DNA from: Bacteroidales bacterium
Lineage (GTDB): Bacteria; Bacteroidota; Bacteroidia; Bacteroidales; UBA10428
NCBI GenBank assembly: GCA_016931575.1
Contig: JAFGEO010000055.1
Location: forward strand, 45,322-109,321
Direction: 5' to 3'
Length of the DNA stretch: 64,000 nt
The notes under the pieces are model-generated. The model ran no database searches. It had not been told where the DNA came from and was given only the letters and a program-made list of their open reading frames with translations. The position numbers and the translations under genes were made by a program. Shown in pieces: positions 8,951 to 18,179 of this stretch. The stretch's first letter is position 1; each line of letters begins with the position of its first letter.

Positions 8951-9733
8951 TCACAGGACCTCCAGCCCAGTTCCCTTCTCCAGAAAATCACATAATTCGC
9001 TCACAAACCTGGCTGCCGGCGATCCGTCGATAATGGCGTGATCGAATGAAAAAGAGAGGCACAGATGCTCCTGGTTTTCCAGCTTTCCATCGGTCAGGAC
9101 AGGGCGATTTACCATGCCGCCAACCGTGAGCATAACTGTAGAAGAGCCATGGGGGATAAACCATCCGGAGTTTTTCCCGTTCATGCCAACGGCTGAAATG
9201 CATGCAACACCATACCGGATCTGCATGCCGATGTGTCCTGAAGCCAGGCTGAAAAAGCTGCTCATGAGAAAGTCAGGAATATGGCGAACCCAATGCATTT
9301 TACCCAGACTGCCCAGTTCTTTACCCTGATGTGCCTGTGCTTCACGGATTTCCTCATGGATCTCCCGGAAGCTCTTTTTCTGGGCATTCTGAATTCCAAG
9401 GGGTTCGGGAACCAGCTCCCCCTTCAGCTTTCGTTCTACAAGGACCGATACGGTCACATCATCCAGCATGATCATCCTTTTACCTTTGCGAAAGGCGTTC
9501 ATTTCAGGATGCTTTGCCAGTACCCGAGCAAGGCCATATACCAAAAATGCAGTAAACGACAGGCTCTCCCCATGTTTTGCCTTATGTTCCCGGAGAATAC
9601 TGCGTGGATAGCTGACATTAATTTCCGTGAGACTATGGATCATATGTTTTTTACCGGTGGTGCGAATAGAGACGCCCACCATTTTTCGATTAAAGCTTAA
9701 AGGTATTTTTTGATAGCCTCGTTTCTTCTTCAT
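8951..9733 (-). CDS. free-standing E2-type (2-oxoacid dehydrogenase) acyltransferase domain
   Basis: Resembles the catalytic domain of dihydrolipoamide acyltransferases and of chloramphenicol acetyltransferase-like folds. Near the C-terminus SFDHAIIDGSPAARF matches the DHRxIDGxxAA active-site motif, with the histidine and aspartate kept. Upstream is a typical substrate-channel region (VGGMVNRPVL). At 260 residues it has neither a lipoyl nor a peripheral-subunit-binding domain, so it is not a normal E2 subunit. The substrate is unknown. A Crp/Fnr gene lies directly upstream on the same strand, and an FNR-like palindrome stands in the promoter. Confidence 0.8.
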   Translation of the reverse strand: MKKKRGYQKIPLSFNRKMVGVSIRTTGKKHMIHSLTEINVSYPRSILREHKAKHGESLSFTAFLVYGLARVLAKHPEMNAFRKGKRMIMLDDVTVSVLVERKLKGELVPEPLGIQNAQKKSFREIHEEIREAQAHQGKELGSLGKMHWVRHIPDFLMSSFFSLASGHIGMQIRYGVACISAVGMNGKNSGWFIPHGSSTVMLTVGGMVNRPVLTDGKLENQEHLCLSFSFDHAIIDGSPAARFVSELCDFLEKGTGLEVL

Positions 9734-9758
9734 GCCTTAGAGGTGATTTTTTGATTTT

Positions 9759-9766
9759 CAAAGGTA
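9759..9766 (-). promoter_or_regulatory. -7 element of acyltransferase promoter
   Basis: The minus strand reads TACCTTTG, matching TAnnTTTG, 26 nt before the ATG. There is no -33 TTTG at the usual distance; the palindrome at 9789-9804 sits in that region instead. Confidence 0.5.
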
Positions 9767-9788
9767 AACCCTTTCCGGGAACAGCATG

Positions 9789-9804
9789 TTTGACAATTGT
9801 CAAA
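9789..9804. promoter_or_regulatory. FNR/Crp-type operator candidate
   Basis: A perfect 16-bp palindrome, TTTGACAATTGTCAAA. Its core TTGAC-N4-GTCAA has the layout of FNR-family sites (TTGAY-N4-RTCAA). Its centre is about 30 bp upstream of the -7 element of the acyltransferase gene, close to the classic class II activator position. It lies just past the stop codon of a Crp/Fnr-family gene. Confidence 0.55.
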
Positions 9805-9828
9805 AAAAGGGATTTACGCTGGGTTTCC

Positions 9829-10398
9829 TTAAACAGGTGATTTGCGGATCCTGCTCAGCGTCGCAATATCCATGCCCAGGTACGATGCAATATGCCCGAT
9901 GGGGACCACCCTGGAAAGTTTCGGGTAGCGTTTACAAAAATCCGAATATCGCTCTGCAGCCGACATGGTCTGAAATTGAAGACTCCTTTCCGAAAGCTTT
10001 TTGTTTTTCAACTCGCTCACATCTTTACAAACCTTTTGCCAGGCGGGGAGCTTTTCCTGAAGCGCCACGTAATCCTTTTGCAGTAATATAATCAGTTCGC
10101 TGGGGATGTAAGTCTGGACAGATTCTTCAGCAGGTTTCAGATCATTGAAGCTATCAGGAAGTATTATGACGGTCCCCGGAACAAAAAACTGGCAGGTGAT
10201 CTCCCGGCCATCCTCATGGTCCCTAAAGCTGCGAAGTATACCTGTTCTGACATAAGCCAGCCGGTCGCATACCTCTCCGTGCCGGCAGAAAAATTCGCGC
10301 GATTCAAGTGTTTCAGCTGTAAAGTGGGAGATACTTATTTTCCAGTCGGTTTCAGTAAAGCCATAATGACCGGTAAGGATGTCTTTAAAACTACTCAT
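9829..10398 (-). CDS. Crp/Fnr-family transcriptional regulator
   Basis: A 189-residue protein with an N-terminal cyclic-nucleotide-binding-like beta roll (residues 15-115, including FFCRHGEVCDRLAYVRTGIL and GREITCQFFVPGTVI) and a C-terminal helix-turn-helix (PIGHIASYLGMDIATLSRIR). No cysteine cluster typical of Fe-S FNR is evident, so the ligand is unknown. The downstream acyltransferase gene begins 95 nt further on and has a palindrome in its promoter that fits this family, making it the natural candidate target. Confidence 0.88.
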   Translation of the reverse strand: MSSFKDILTGHYGFTETDWKISISHFTAETLESREFFCRHGEVCDRLAYVRTGILRSFRDHEDGREITCQFFVPGTVIILPDSFNDLKPAEESVQTYIPSELIILLQKDYVALQEKLPAWQKVCKDVSELKNKKLSERSLQFQTMSAAERYSDFCKRYPKLSRVVPIGHIASYLGMDIATLSRIRKSPV

Positions 10399-10506
10399 AG
10401 ACAGGCATTTTGCGGTTAGGGGTTTAACTTTCTCTGTACTTTAATAGCTGTAAGAGTCAGGAATAGATTTGTTGGCAATATGGTATTTCTTTTCATTCCG
10501 GATAAT

Positions 10507-11313
10507 CTATCGGTTGATATTCCCGGCGCCACCCCAATCGCGGAGTATGAGGGATGCAGCCAGGGCACCTTCATACATGGCCCGGGGAATGTCCCTGTGC
10601 CGGAAATAATTCAGGGAAAAAGCCGCCTGGTAACAATCTCCGCATCCGGTAGTATCTATGACTTTATCCACCGGGAGGGCGGCTTGATGATAGCTCTCAC
10701 CCTGCAAGAATGCGCAGCTTCCTGCTGCCCCCAGGGTAACTACTACCAGTTTCCCGGTTTCATTAGCCAGCGCCTGATATCGGTCAAGAAGCTCCGGTCT
10801 GGCTGCAATAAAGGCAATATCCGTGTAAAGTAGGGTATCGTCCATTGAAAGTCCGTTTTCAATATCCAGGTAATCCACCGTAAGGAACTGTGTAGCTTTT
10901 TTCCTTCGGATCATTTCGGGAAAATTGGGATTATTGCCCGGCATGGCGATTAGGTCCTGACCGGAAACGAACCGCCAGTCCTCTTCCGAAAGCAGAAAAG
11001 TCTCATAGACGCCCCCATTCCACGTTCCTTCGATGCCAAATCGTTCGCCGGTTTCATCCACGAACAGTTGGTTGCTGGCGGTTGAACCCGGCTTGCTGTA
11101 TATTCGACGGCTATCTATGCCGGCTTTCTCCAGGAATTCAAGGATCATCTCAGCGTACAGGTCCTTACCTACACAGGCAATCATTGAAATGTCTGAATCC
11201 GGGTCTAGTTGTTTCCACATGGCTGCCAGGTTCAGGGAATTTCCGCCGATGCAGGTTTTTTGTATCTGAGGGTAGTAATCCACACAGCAGGTTGTCAGAG
11301 CCAGGAGTTTCAT
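10507..11313 (-). CDS. PfkB-family carbohydrate kinase (fructoselysine-6-kinase-like)
   Basis: ATP-dependent sugar kinase of the ribokinase fold. The start MKLLALTTCCVDYYP and the motif GGNSLNLAAMWKQL are the N-terminal PfkB signature; the second signature, DTTGCGDCYQAAF, carries the catalytic aspartate (GCGD for the common GAGD). Overall spacing and length (268 aa) resemble FrlD and related kinases, but the substrate cannot be fixed from sequence. The gene stands alone with no transport or deglycase partner beside it. Confidence 0.82.
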   Translation of the reverse strand: MKLLALTTCCVDYYPQIQKTCIGGNSLNLAAMWKQLDPDSDISMIACVGKDLYAEMILEFLEKAGIDSRRIYSKPGSTASNQLFVDETGERFGIEGTWNGGVYETFLLSEEDWRFVSGQDLIAMPGNNPNFPEMIRRKKATQFLTVDYLDIENGLSMDDTLLYTDIAFIAARPELLDRYQALANETGKLVVVTLGAAGSCAFLQGESYHQAALPVDKVIDTTGCGDCYQAAFSLNYFRHRDIPRAMYEGALAASLILRDWGGAGNINR

Positions 11314-11437
11314 GATAGTCGTTTACGCAATATTAAGGAACGTAGCACAAATCCTGAGCATAAATAATTGCATAATTTTGGGTAAAAGGAGCGAATGAGG
11401 ATATTGCTTGTTACAAATCACCCTCTGATGATCCGGG

Positions 11438-11935
11438 TTAATAGATGAGTTTTTCTTTTCTCATGATCTGGCAGGCCCTTTCCGTTTCAGCATGACCGCT
11501 GTCCGCTGCATCAGGCAGTATGATAAGCTTTCGTCTTTTTTTTCCTTTTGGTGTTTTGAAGATAAATTTCACAGTAGCACGGCTGATACCCTTTATACCA
11601 GGCTTTAACCTGACCCGTATGATCATGTTACGGTCAATTTTAATGATTTTTGATCTGATCAGGTTGATCATCATATTGATGATCCTGTATAGTGCAATGA
11701 CAGCCAGAATGATGGCAGGTGTAATCCTGTTAATGGTTGCCAGGTACAAACCGCCGAATAAGAGCAGGAAAATCAACAGGAAATCCAGGATAGGACGCCA
11801 CCAGCTTATTTTTAGGAGATTAGATTTGGGTTCATCTTCGATTTTACCATTGCTTGTGAATAGGATCTGGTCCGGCAAGATGTGACAATATCCGCTTTTA
11901 ACTCTGAATTTATTATCGTTATGTGTGGAATCCAT
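11438..11935 (-). CDS. small membrane protein of unknown function
   Basis: Not recognised. A 165-residue protein with two adjacent transmembrane helices (about residues 50-67, LDFLLIFLLLFGGLYLATI, and 70-90, TPAIILAVIALYRIINMMI) and no signal peptide. The C-terminal half is very basic (KTPKGKKRRK) and would lie in the cytoplasm. Only a weak upstream promoter candidate is visible (TATCTTTG on the minus strand at 12041-12048, over 100 nt away). Confidence 0.6.
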   Translation of the reverse strand: MDSTHNDNKFRVKSGYCHILPDQILFTSNGKIEDEPKSNLLKISWWRPILDFLLIFLLLFGGLYLATINRITPAIILAVIALYRIINMMINLIRSKIIKIDRNMIIRVRLKPGIKGISRATVKFIFKTPKGKKRRKLIILPDAADSGHAETERACQIMRKEKLIY

Positions 11936-12426
11936 GAGGTGATCCTGTGCGTTAGGGATTCAGGTTTATAGGGTATTAGTTACTAAGTGAGTGCTGCCTT
12001 TTTAAGTCGTATTTCTTTTTTATTCCGGGAAATTCCTGCACAAAGATAAAGGAACATTTTGTAAAAAAAATGCTTGAAAATTACTCCGGAGCAACACAGA
12101 TTCAGGTTTTCCAAGGAAGTGTATTAATTTCACTTGTCATGTCTCAGACCTGAAGAGTCTGGTTGAAATTCTCTTCCCCAAATCTATGAATTATTCTTGT
12201 GAAAAGCTTGAAAGCCGATCCTTTATAAAGTCCTGCTCTCACTATTTCATAATAATATACCAGCGATAATGTTGCGGGCTTTTATTAAGTAAGTTAATTT
12301 AATAAACAGGCTTTCACAGGTTATTCGGAGGTTAAGGTAGTCAACTCAGCTATTTCGAAACGAGATTACATAGCAGTAATTTCTATCTTTGGATCCTGAT
12401 AGTATTGATAACAAAACCATAAACTG
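11936..12426. other. 491-nt intergenic region between divergent genes
   Basis: No ORF of note. It holds a TATCTTTG -7 candidate on the minus strand (12041-12048) and the plus-strand -7 element of the GH9 gene (12384-12391). The remainder is AT-rich without recognisable structure. Confidence 0.6.
12384..12391 (+). promoter_or_regulatory. -7 element of GH9 promoter
   Basis: TATCTTTG matches TAnnTTTG and lies 35 nt before the ATG at 12427. The -33 region has no clear TTTG. Confidence 0.45.
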
Positions 12427-14484
12427 ATGAATCAATTCCGGAGATTTTTTGTCTCAATCCTCCTTGGGCTAAGCATACAAACCTGCATTTTTGCCCAGCT
12501 TACGCTGCAGGACATTCATACTGCTTCAGACCAGATTCTGGTCCTGCTTTTTACCAGTCCTGAGTATAACCTGGATGATCTCAATACAGATGATATTTCA
12601 GCCTGGACGGTTAACGGAAAGCCGGCAAAAGCTCTGTTTCGGTCTTCGGCACATGCCGAGGGCGCGGAGCATTTTGTATACCTCGAAACTGATCGGTTTG
12701 AGACCGGCAAAAGCTATGCTATTCAAACGCCCTATGGAAACGGGGACATTGTCTTTGATGCGAAGGAGATCCTGTGTGAATCAATTAAAACTAATCAAGC
12801 CGGATACAGTGCATTATCAAATGTCCGGTATGCGAATTTTGCTATTTGGACCGGCACCGGAGGGGGCAGAAAAATTGACGGTGTTGTTCCCGGCTATGAA
12901 GTCATTGATCAACATTCCGGGGAAGTAGTTCTCCGGGGAACCATGGAGGAGTTGGGGCAGGATGACTCTTCCGGTGATTTTGTCTATCGCATAGATCTTT
13001 CCGAAGTCAGCGAAGGGGGACCATACAAAATTGTAGTTGAAGGCTACGGTTCATCCTGGCCCTTTGGGATTGGTGACGAGTTTTCCAGGAAGCTGGCATA
13101 TACCATTTTCAGGGCGCAGTATCTGCAGCGCTGTGGTTGTCCCATTGAAAAACCGGCTATTCGAAAGAAAGCCTGTCATTCCCTGGTCTATGATGTCGAC
13201 GGACCAATAGGCGAAGCCAATATTGAAGTGCTTGGGAATGAACCGCACTTCAGTTGCTACGGGGGGTATCATGATGCCGGTGATGCTGATCGCCGGGCCT
13301 ACCATATTGTCAATCCTATCGTGAACCTGATGATTTATGAGGCCTTCCCGGAATATTTTTTCGACGGGCAGTATGATATTCCCGGAGAGTTTGATGAGGA
13401 GTATACCATCCTGAGCTATACCAATGACATTCCCGATATTCTGGATGAGGCTGCATGGGGTACCCTGGTATGGGAGTACCTGCAAAATCCGGATGGCAGC
13501 ATTCACTTTGGAACTGAGACAAAAGGTTATCCCGATCCATTTGATGCGCCCATGGATCAGGATGACAAGATGTATGGAACAGTAAAAACTGACCCACGCG
13601 CTACCTGTACCGGTGCGGGATTATTTATGCATCTCGCCCGTTTGATAGCGCCTTACGATTCCGCACATTCAGTAAAACTTGTTGAGCGGGCAGAAAGAGC
13701 CATGTCAGCAGGACAAGAGGATATGCAGGATCCGGAGAAATTGTACTATTCTATTCAAAAATATCTTCTTACAGGGGATGAGACCTCGCACAACATGATT
13801 CGTGAGCTATACACCATTGTCGATTCGATGGAATATCATATTTTCCGCACACAGGGCTATTCACTTAACGATATCCATTTCGATAACCCTGCTTACTTGT
13901 TTAGTTATGTCATTGAAAAAGAAAGACCCACGGATCAACATATCGTTGAATATTTTAAAAATGCTCTCAGGGCAACTGCCGATCGTAACCTGGAAATTCT
14001 GAACCAGACTGCATATCCTGTCGGAGCGATAAAAGGTGATGGTTGGGGGCGCTATGTGCGTCAGCCCATGTATGCAGGAGCTCCTATGCTCTGCTGGAGC
14101 CTTACTGGTGAACAGAAGTATGTTGATGGAGCATCGCAGTTGATGGATTACAAACTGGGACTGAATCCTTTAGGAATGAGTTATGTTACCGGACTGGGAT
14201 TTCATTCACCCCATAATCCTCACGACAGGGAAAGTGCTTATACCAAAAAAACCGGCCTTGGACTTAAACCCGGAATCACCATTTTTGGTCCCGGTATTGC
14301 CGGAGGGTGGTACAAGCCAAAGATATTGCCCCCGGTTGATCAACGTGCCACTGAGCGTATCTTTGACGACGATCTCAGGTTGATCTATTACACAGAGTTT
14401 ACCATCTTTGAAACCATGAGTCATGACGCATTATATACTGTTTTGGCAGGAGGTGGAAAGTGGAACGGGCAGGATCCCTATTAG
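12427..14484 (+). CDS. glycoside hydrolase family 9 protein
   Basis: Secreted inverting beta-glycanase of the endoglucanase/exo-glucosaminidase family. Order: signal peptide ending in IFAQ; an N-terminal Ig-like domain (residues 23-120, TLQDIHTASDQILVLLF onward, followed by the linker IKTNQAGYS); then the (alpha/alpha)6 GH9 domain. GGYHDAGDADRR carries the catalytic aspartates, HSPHNPHDRES stands at the substrate-binding histidine region, and the general acid glutamate is probably in IYYTEFTIF near the end. Substrate, whether cellulose, mixed glucan or chito-oligosaccharide, is not certain. It is followed by a DUF6263 gene on the same strand. Confidence 0.9.
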   Translation: MNQFRRFFVSILLGLSIQTCIFAQLTLQDIHTASDQILVLLFTSPEYNLDDLNTDDISAWTVNGKPAKALFRSSAHAEGAEHFVYLETDRFETGKSYAIQTPYGNGDIVFDAKEILCESIKTNQAGYSALSNVRYANFAIWTGTGGGRKIDGVVPGYEVIDQHSGEVVLRGTMEELGQDDSSGDFVYRIDLSEVSEGGPYKIVVEGYGSSWPFGIGDEFSRKLAYTIFRAQYLQRCGCPIEKPAIRKKACHSLVYDVDGPIGEANIEVLGNEPHFSCYGGYHDAGDADRRAYHIVNPIVNLMIYEAFPEYFFDGQYDIPGEFDEEYTILSYTNDIPDILDEAAWGTLVWEYLQNPDGSIHFGTETKGYPDPFDAPMDQDDKMYGTVKTDPRATCTGAGLFMHLARLIAPYDSAHSVKLVERAERAMSAGQEDMQDPEKLYYSIQKYLLTGDETSHNMIRELYTIVDSMEYHIFRTQGYSLNDIHFDNPAYLFSYVIEKERPTDQHIVEYFKNALRATADRNLEILNQTAYPVGAIKGDGWGRYVRQPMYAGAPMLCWSLTGEQKYVDGASQLMDYKLGLNPLGMSYVTGLGFHSPHNPHDRESAYTKKTGLGLKPGITIFGPGIAGGWYKPKILPPVDQRATERIFDDDLRLIYYTEFTIFETMSHDALYTVLAGGGKWNGQDPY

Positions 14485-14678
14485 CCGGATCTGTTCAAAT
14501 TTCCGGAAGGATTGATCCCGTCTGGAAATAAAAGTCTATATTTAGCGTACTATCTCAAGTTGCTACAATTCATAAATAATACCCTGAGGCGTTTGATATT
14601 TGCCGCTGATTATGAGAATATAACATGAAACATACTTAAAATAACTCTGATTAAGCAATACATTAAAAAGTTCACATT

Positions 14679-15572
14679 ATGAAGAAAAATTGGTTATTAC
14701 TTGGTCTGATGCTGGTTGCGACGTTAATCGCATGTGATTCCGGCTCAGATTCAAAAAGTTCTAAAAAGGATGAGGATAAATCCATGCCCTCCCTGGAGAT
14801 TGGTGAAGTATCCGATGAGCCCGTGCTCCTGCGGTATAAATTTACTCCCGGTGAAAGGGTAAATTATGACTATACAATGCTGATGGAGATGGATCTTGGA
14901 GGTTATGGCGAAATGGAAATGGATATGGCATTTAACGGGTACTATGATGTGGATACGGTTTACCCCGATGGATATGCGCTTGTTATGATGTATATCAAAA
15001 AGGTGAAATTCGATATCTCAGGCATGCCGGGAATGGAGGTAAACTATGATTCTGATAAAAAATCGGATCGTTCCAATCAGGAATATTACCAGATGAACGA
15101 ACTGCTTGATGAAGCAGTACCTACCCTGGTTTCATCTCTTGGAGAAGTTGGTGATCTTGATGCTAACCCTCATTCAAGAACGTTTGCCGCTGCCAGCTCC
15201 CTGCTTAATAATGAGCAATTTCAGAACCTGATCGACGGATCCTTTCAGCAGTTAAGCCTGGATTCAATCCGTACCGGGGAGAAATACGAAGGGGGCCAGT
15301 TAAAAATTGGGAACTCAATGAACATGGATATGGATTTCAAAGGATCTTACCTTGTAAAAGCCGTTTCAAAGGATAAAAAGATTGCTGTCCTTAAGCCGAT
15401 CGTCGAACTCACCGGGGAGTCGATCAAGGATGTAGATATGGATGGTGAGATTATATTCAACGTGGAAAGGGGAAATGTTGATGAATCATACATAAAGGCT
15501 GACTTTGATATGGAAATGGAAGGGCAGAGCTTTACTTCAAAGGTAAAACTAACCTACAAGTCCGATTCATAG
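14679..15572 (+). CDS. DUF6263-like lipoprotein
   Basis: A 297-residue lipoprotein with signal peptide and lipobox ATLIAC (cysteine 19), then a serine/lysine/aspartate-rich linker. The body begins LLRYKFTPGERVNYDYTM, a pattern typical of DUF6263 proteins, and is methionine-rich (EMDLGGYGEMEMDMAFNGYY). Predicted beta-sandwich; function unknown. About 190 nt separate it from the GH9 gene and a strong terminator follows, so it may be transcribed either alone or with GH9. Confidence 0.75.
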   Translation: MKKNWLLLGLMLVATLIACDSGSDSKSSKKDEDKSMPSLEIGEVSDEPVLLRYKFTPGERVNYDYTMLMEMDLGGYGEMEMDMAFNGYYDVDTVYPDGYALVMMYIKKVKFDISGMPGMEVNYDSDKKSDRSNQEYYQMNELLDEAVPTLVSSLGEVGDLDANPHSRTFAAASSLLNNEQFQNLIDGSFQQLSLDSIRTGEKYEGGQLKIGNSMNMDMDFKGSYLVKAVSKDKKIAVLKPIVELTGESIKDVDMDGEIIFNVERGNVDESYIKADFDMEMEGQSFTSKVKLTYKSDS

Positions 15573-15594
15573 GAACTCTTTTGGAAAAGATCTC

Positions 15595-15636
15595 GAACTG
15601 TGGTTGAGTTTCCCTAATTCAGCCACAGTTCTTTTT
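15595..15636 (+). terminator. Rho-independent terminator after DUF6263 gene
   Basis: GAACTGTGG (15595-15603) pairs with CCACAGTTC (15623-15631), followed by TTTTT. It is a perfect 9-bp stem 22 nt past the stop codon. Confidence 0.85.
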
Positions 15637-15710
15637 CAATTACATAAATTGTAAAAACCTATGGGCCGTCTGACTGCGGCAACTATTTCCTGTACAAAGG
15701 ATCAGGAGTT

Positions 15711-17321
15711 TCATTCCGGTTCAAAGTTTTCTTTCGATAAATACTGGTAAACTCCATTGGTCCACCCGAAACCATCCTGATTAGGGTATTCTCCTCCACT
15801 ACCCTTGGCCTCTGTGTCTTCAACATTGTATTTTTCAAGAAGTTTATAACTGCGATAATATTCTTTTTCTACAAGCCTGAGCCAACGGCTTTTTATGGTA
15901 TCGGCCAGCTGGTAGTATCCATAGTTCCTAAGCCCCCGGATGGTCATCCATTGCAGGGGTGCCCATCCATTTGGGGCGTCCCACTGTTCCCCGGTGTGGT
16001 TAAGGCTTGCGACGACACCACCGGGCTTCAGAAATTCTTCTTCAATATGCTGTGCAACAGCCAATGCCTGTTCGGGTGTGGCAATATTAAAAAACAGGGG
16101 GTAAACCCCGGCCAGGGACATTACCGGGGTATGCCCGCCGGTGATAAAATCATAATCCATGTAGAATTCTTTGTCAGCATTCCAGCAATACTGTTGGATA
16201 GCCTGCTTGCGTCTGGCAGCCTTCTCGGTATATTCCAACGATCTGAGACTATCCTTTTTCAGGGTATAGGTCCTGGCAAGGCTTAGCTCCAGATGGTATA
16301 ATAAGGCATTCAGATCAACCGGGATGATATCCAGGGTATGGATTGCCGAAAGGCTATACCTGCCGCTTGAATCCGGTGAGATCCAGCGGCTGGAAAAATC
16401 CCAACCTGACTCGGCAGCAGCCCGAAGCTGGGGAAATATGAACGGTCTATTTGCAGAATTATCGTTTTGACCAACTTCCCTGGCAGTAGCCAGGTCTTCG
16501 CGAAAGCTTTCCGGACGGGGTGTCCCGGTTCCGCTCCAGTAACGGTTCAGGATGTTCTTTTCATCGAGCCGGATGACATGCCTGTATTGCCTGCAGTCAG
16601 AGGAAAGTTCTCCGACTCCCTGCATCCAGAATGTGTATTCCTTCTCCAGTGCATCCAGGTAGTGAGCATATACATTTTCACCTTCCCTGGTAGCCAGGAT
16701 TTCAAGCATCAGCGAAAAAAATGGAGGTTGGGAGCGCTCAAGGTAATAACTCCGGTTCCCATTGGGAATATGTCCGAAAGTGTCCAGTAAGCAGGTGAAA
16801 TTTTCGATCATATTGCGGATGATGGTGTATTTCCCGTCAACCATTAGTCCAAGCATGGTGAAGTACGAATCCCAGTAATAGATCTCTCTGAATCGGCCGC
16901 CCGGCACGATGTATGGGTAGGGAAGGGGGATCAGACTGCCACTCCCGAATGTATCGGCCGGTCGTTCCAGGTAATTCCAGAGCTGTGCAATGTGGATATT
17001 AATCTCAGATGAATCGCTGCTGTAGGTGTCGTCGTGTTCCGGAAGGATAAAATGGTCGGTCACGAATTTTTTCAGTATACCAGGCCCTTCCTTGTTTTCG
17101 AGCTTGCCATATGCCTGGAGGATAGAATCTACCGGGTACTTTGGGATACAATCTACAAAGGTTTTACTGTCAGGAAATATCTGGTCGCCAAGTTGGACGT
17201 CAATAAAGAGCTGCCCAAGGTCTTTATCCGGTTGATAGGCTGACTGGGCATTCAGTTCAGCCACCAGGGGCAAAAAGAGGAATAGGATCAGTAGGTTAAG
17301 TTTGACCGGGCGCTTTTGCAT
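15711..17321 (-). CDS. treA: periplasmic alpha,alpha-trehalase (GH37)
   Basis: Hydrolyses trehalose to two glucoses. After a signal peptide ending in ELNAQ come GH37 landmarks: PGGRFREIYYWDSYFTMLGL (trehalase signature 1), HIPNGNRSYYLERSQPP, and QWDAPNGWAPLQWM (signature 2). The length of 536 residues is typical. The frame stays open to 17381, but the ATG at 17321 is chosen because it begins a normal signal peptide and lies just downstream of a -7 element at 17347-17354. It stands alone on the minus strand. Confidence 0.93.
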   Translation of the reverse strand: MQKRPVKLNLLILFLFLPLVAELNAQSAYQPDKDLGQLFIDVQLGDQIFPDSKTFVDCIPKYPVDSILQAYGKLENKEGPGILKKFVTDHFILPEHDDTYSSDSSEINIHIAQLWNYLERPADTFGSGSLIPLPYPYIVPGGRFREIYYWDSYFTMLGLMVDGKYTIIRNMIENFTCLLDTFGHIPNGNRSYYLERSQPPFFSLMLEILATREGENVYAHYLDALEKEYTFWMQGVGELSSDCRQYRHVIRLDEKNILNRYWSGTGTPRPESFREDLATAREVGQNDNSANRPFIFPQLRAAAESGWDFSSRWISPDSSGRYSLSAIHTLDIIPVDLNALLYHLELSLARTYTLKKDSLRSLEYTEKAARRKQAIQQYCWNADKEFYMDYDFITGGHTPVMSLAGVYPLFFNIATPEQALAVAQHIEEEFLKPGGVVASLNHTGEQWDAPNGWAPLQWMTIRGLRNYGYYQLADTIKSRWLRLVEKEYYRSYKLLEKYNVEDTEAKGSGGEYPNQDGFGWTNGVYQYLSKENFEPE

Positions 17322-17346
17322 GATAAATTTCGTACTTTGTGCCATA

Positions 17347-17354
17347 CAAAGGTA
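17347..17354 (-). promoter_or_regulatory. -7 element of trehalase promoter
   Basis: The minus strand reads TACCTTTG, a TAnnTTTG match, 26 nt before the chosen ATG. A TTTG lies further upstream, but with a 24-nt spacer, longer than usual. Confidence 0.45.
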
Positions 17355-17450
17355 GGGCAGATTGCCGGTATTTCCATGCAAAGCACCGGCAGCTGTTAGC
17401 TTGTTACCCCAGAGTATGAAGGCAATCTGCTTTGGTTAACAAGCTCGATA

Positions 17451-18179
17451 TTATTTAGGCCGTGTGCTCCATTTAAAAGCAAACACACCCCCAACAATAA
17501 AAATAACTGCATAGGCCAGCACCCAGATCAGGTGTTCCGATACATCCAGCAGGCGTCCGCCGTATACCATGAACCTCAAAGCATCGGCAGCATGGGCAAA
17601 AGGCATAGCATATCCAACTGTTTTAAACACTCCACCCATCATTTCCAGTGGAGTCCAGATATTTCCAAAAAGGCTGGCGGCTGTAATAATGATGGAGCCC
17701 ACACCCGATACCTGGCTGACAGTGAAGAAAGAACCCAGGATTAATCCTAAACCAATGCAGGTGATGCCGACCAGGAACAGGATCAGCAGGATTCCAGGGA
17801 TATTGGCATAGTTGGCACCAATGGCATAGCCTGTAAGCAGGCATGAAGCAATCATTAGCAACGAAAGGGCAAGGAATGGCAGCAGATAGGCCAGAATGAA
17901 ATCCAGGGGTTTCAGGGGGGTGGTTAAGAGCCTTAGTAAAAACGCACTCTGTTTATCTTTCGCCAAAAGGGTGGCTGAAAACATTAACAGAAAGGTGAAA
18001 CTAAAAATGTTCACTACCGGTGCCAGTTCAGTAGGTGAAAATACGTGGAACCTGGTTCGTTCATAGATGGAAGCGAAGAGTAAAACCATGACCAGGGGTA
18101 AGGCTATGCCTAAGAGTACAGTCACCGGATCACGGAACAGCTCCTTGAAATTTCTTTTGGATAAGCTGAGGAATCTCAT
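17451..18179 (-). CDS. ABC-2 type transporter permease
   Basis: Membrane component of an exporter. The 242-residue protein has an N-terminal cytoplasmic stretch (MRFLSLSKRNFKELFRDP) and about six hydrophobic helices, with the ABC-2 signature region around TPLEMMGGVFKTVGYAMPF near residue 175. The start codon overlaps the stop of the ATPase gene by 4 nt (ATGA), so the two are translated together. The substrate (drug, lipid or polysaccharide) cannot be told. Confidence 0.9.
   Translation of the reverse strand: MRFLSLSKRNFKELFRDPVTVLLGIALPLVMVLLFASIYERTRFHVFSPTELAPVVNIFSFTFLLMFSATLLAKDKQSAFLLRLLTTPLKPLDFILAYLLPFLALSLLMIASCLLTGYAIGANYANIPGILLILFLVGITCIGLGLILGSFFTVSQVSGVGSIIITAASLFGNIWTPLEMMGGVFKTVGYAMPFAHAADALRFMVYGGRLLDVSEHLIWVLAYAVIFIVGGVFAFKWSTRPK

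Noticed and set aside
8824..9033. 69-codon plus-strand ORF across the 3' end of the acyltransferase gene
   Set aside because: Mostly antisense to the acyltransferase coding region, with no domain or start context.
9789..9804. Palindrome TTTGACAATTGTCAAA as a terminator of the Crp/Fnr gene
   Set aside because: On the minus strand the T run precedes rather than follows the stem, and the stem is AT-rich; an operator is the better reading.
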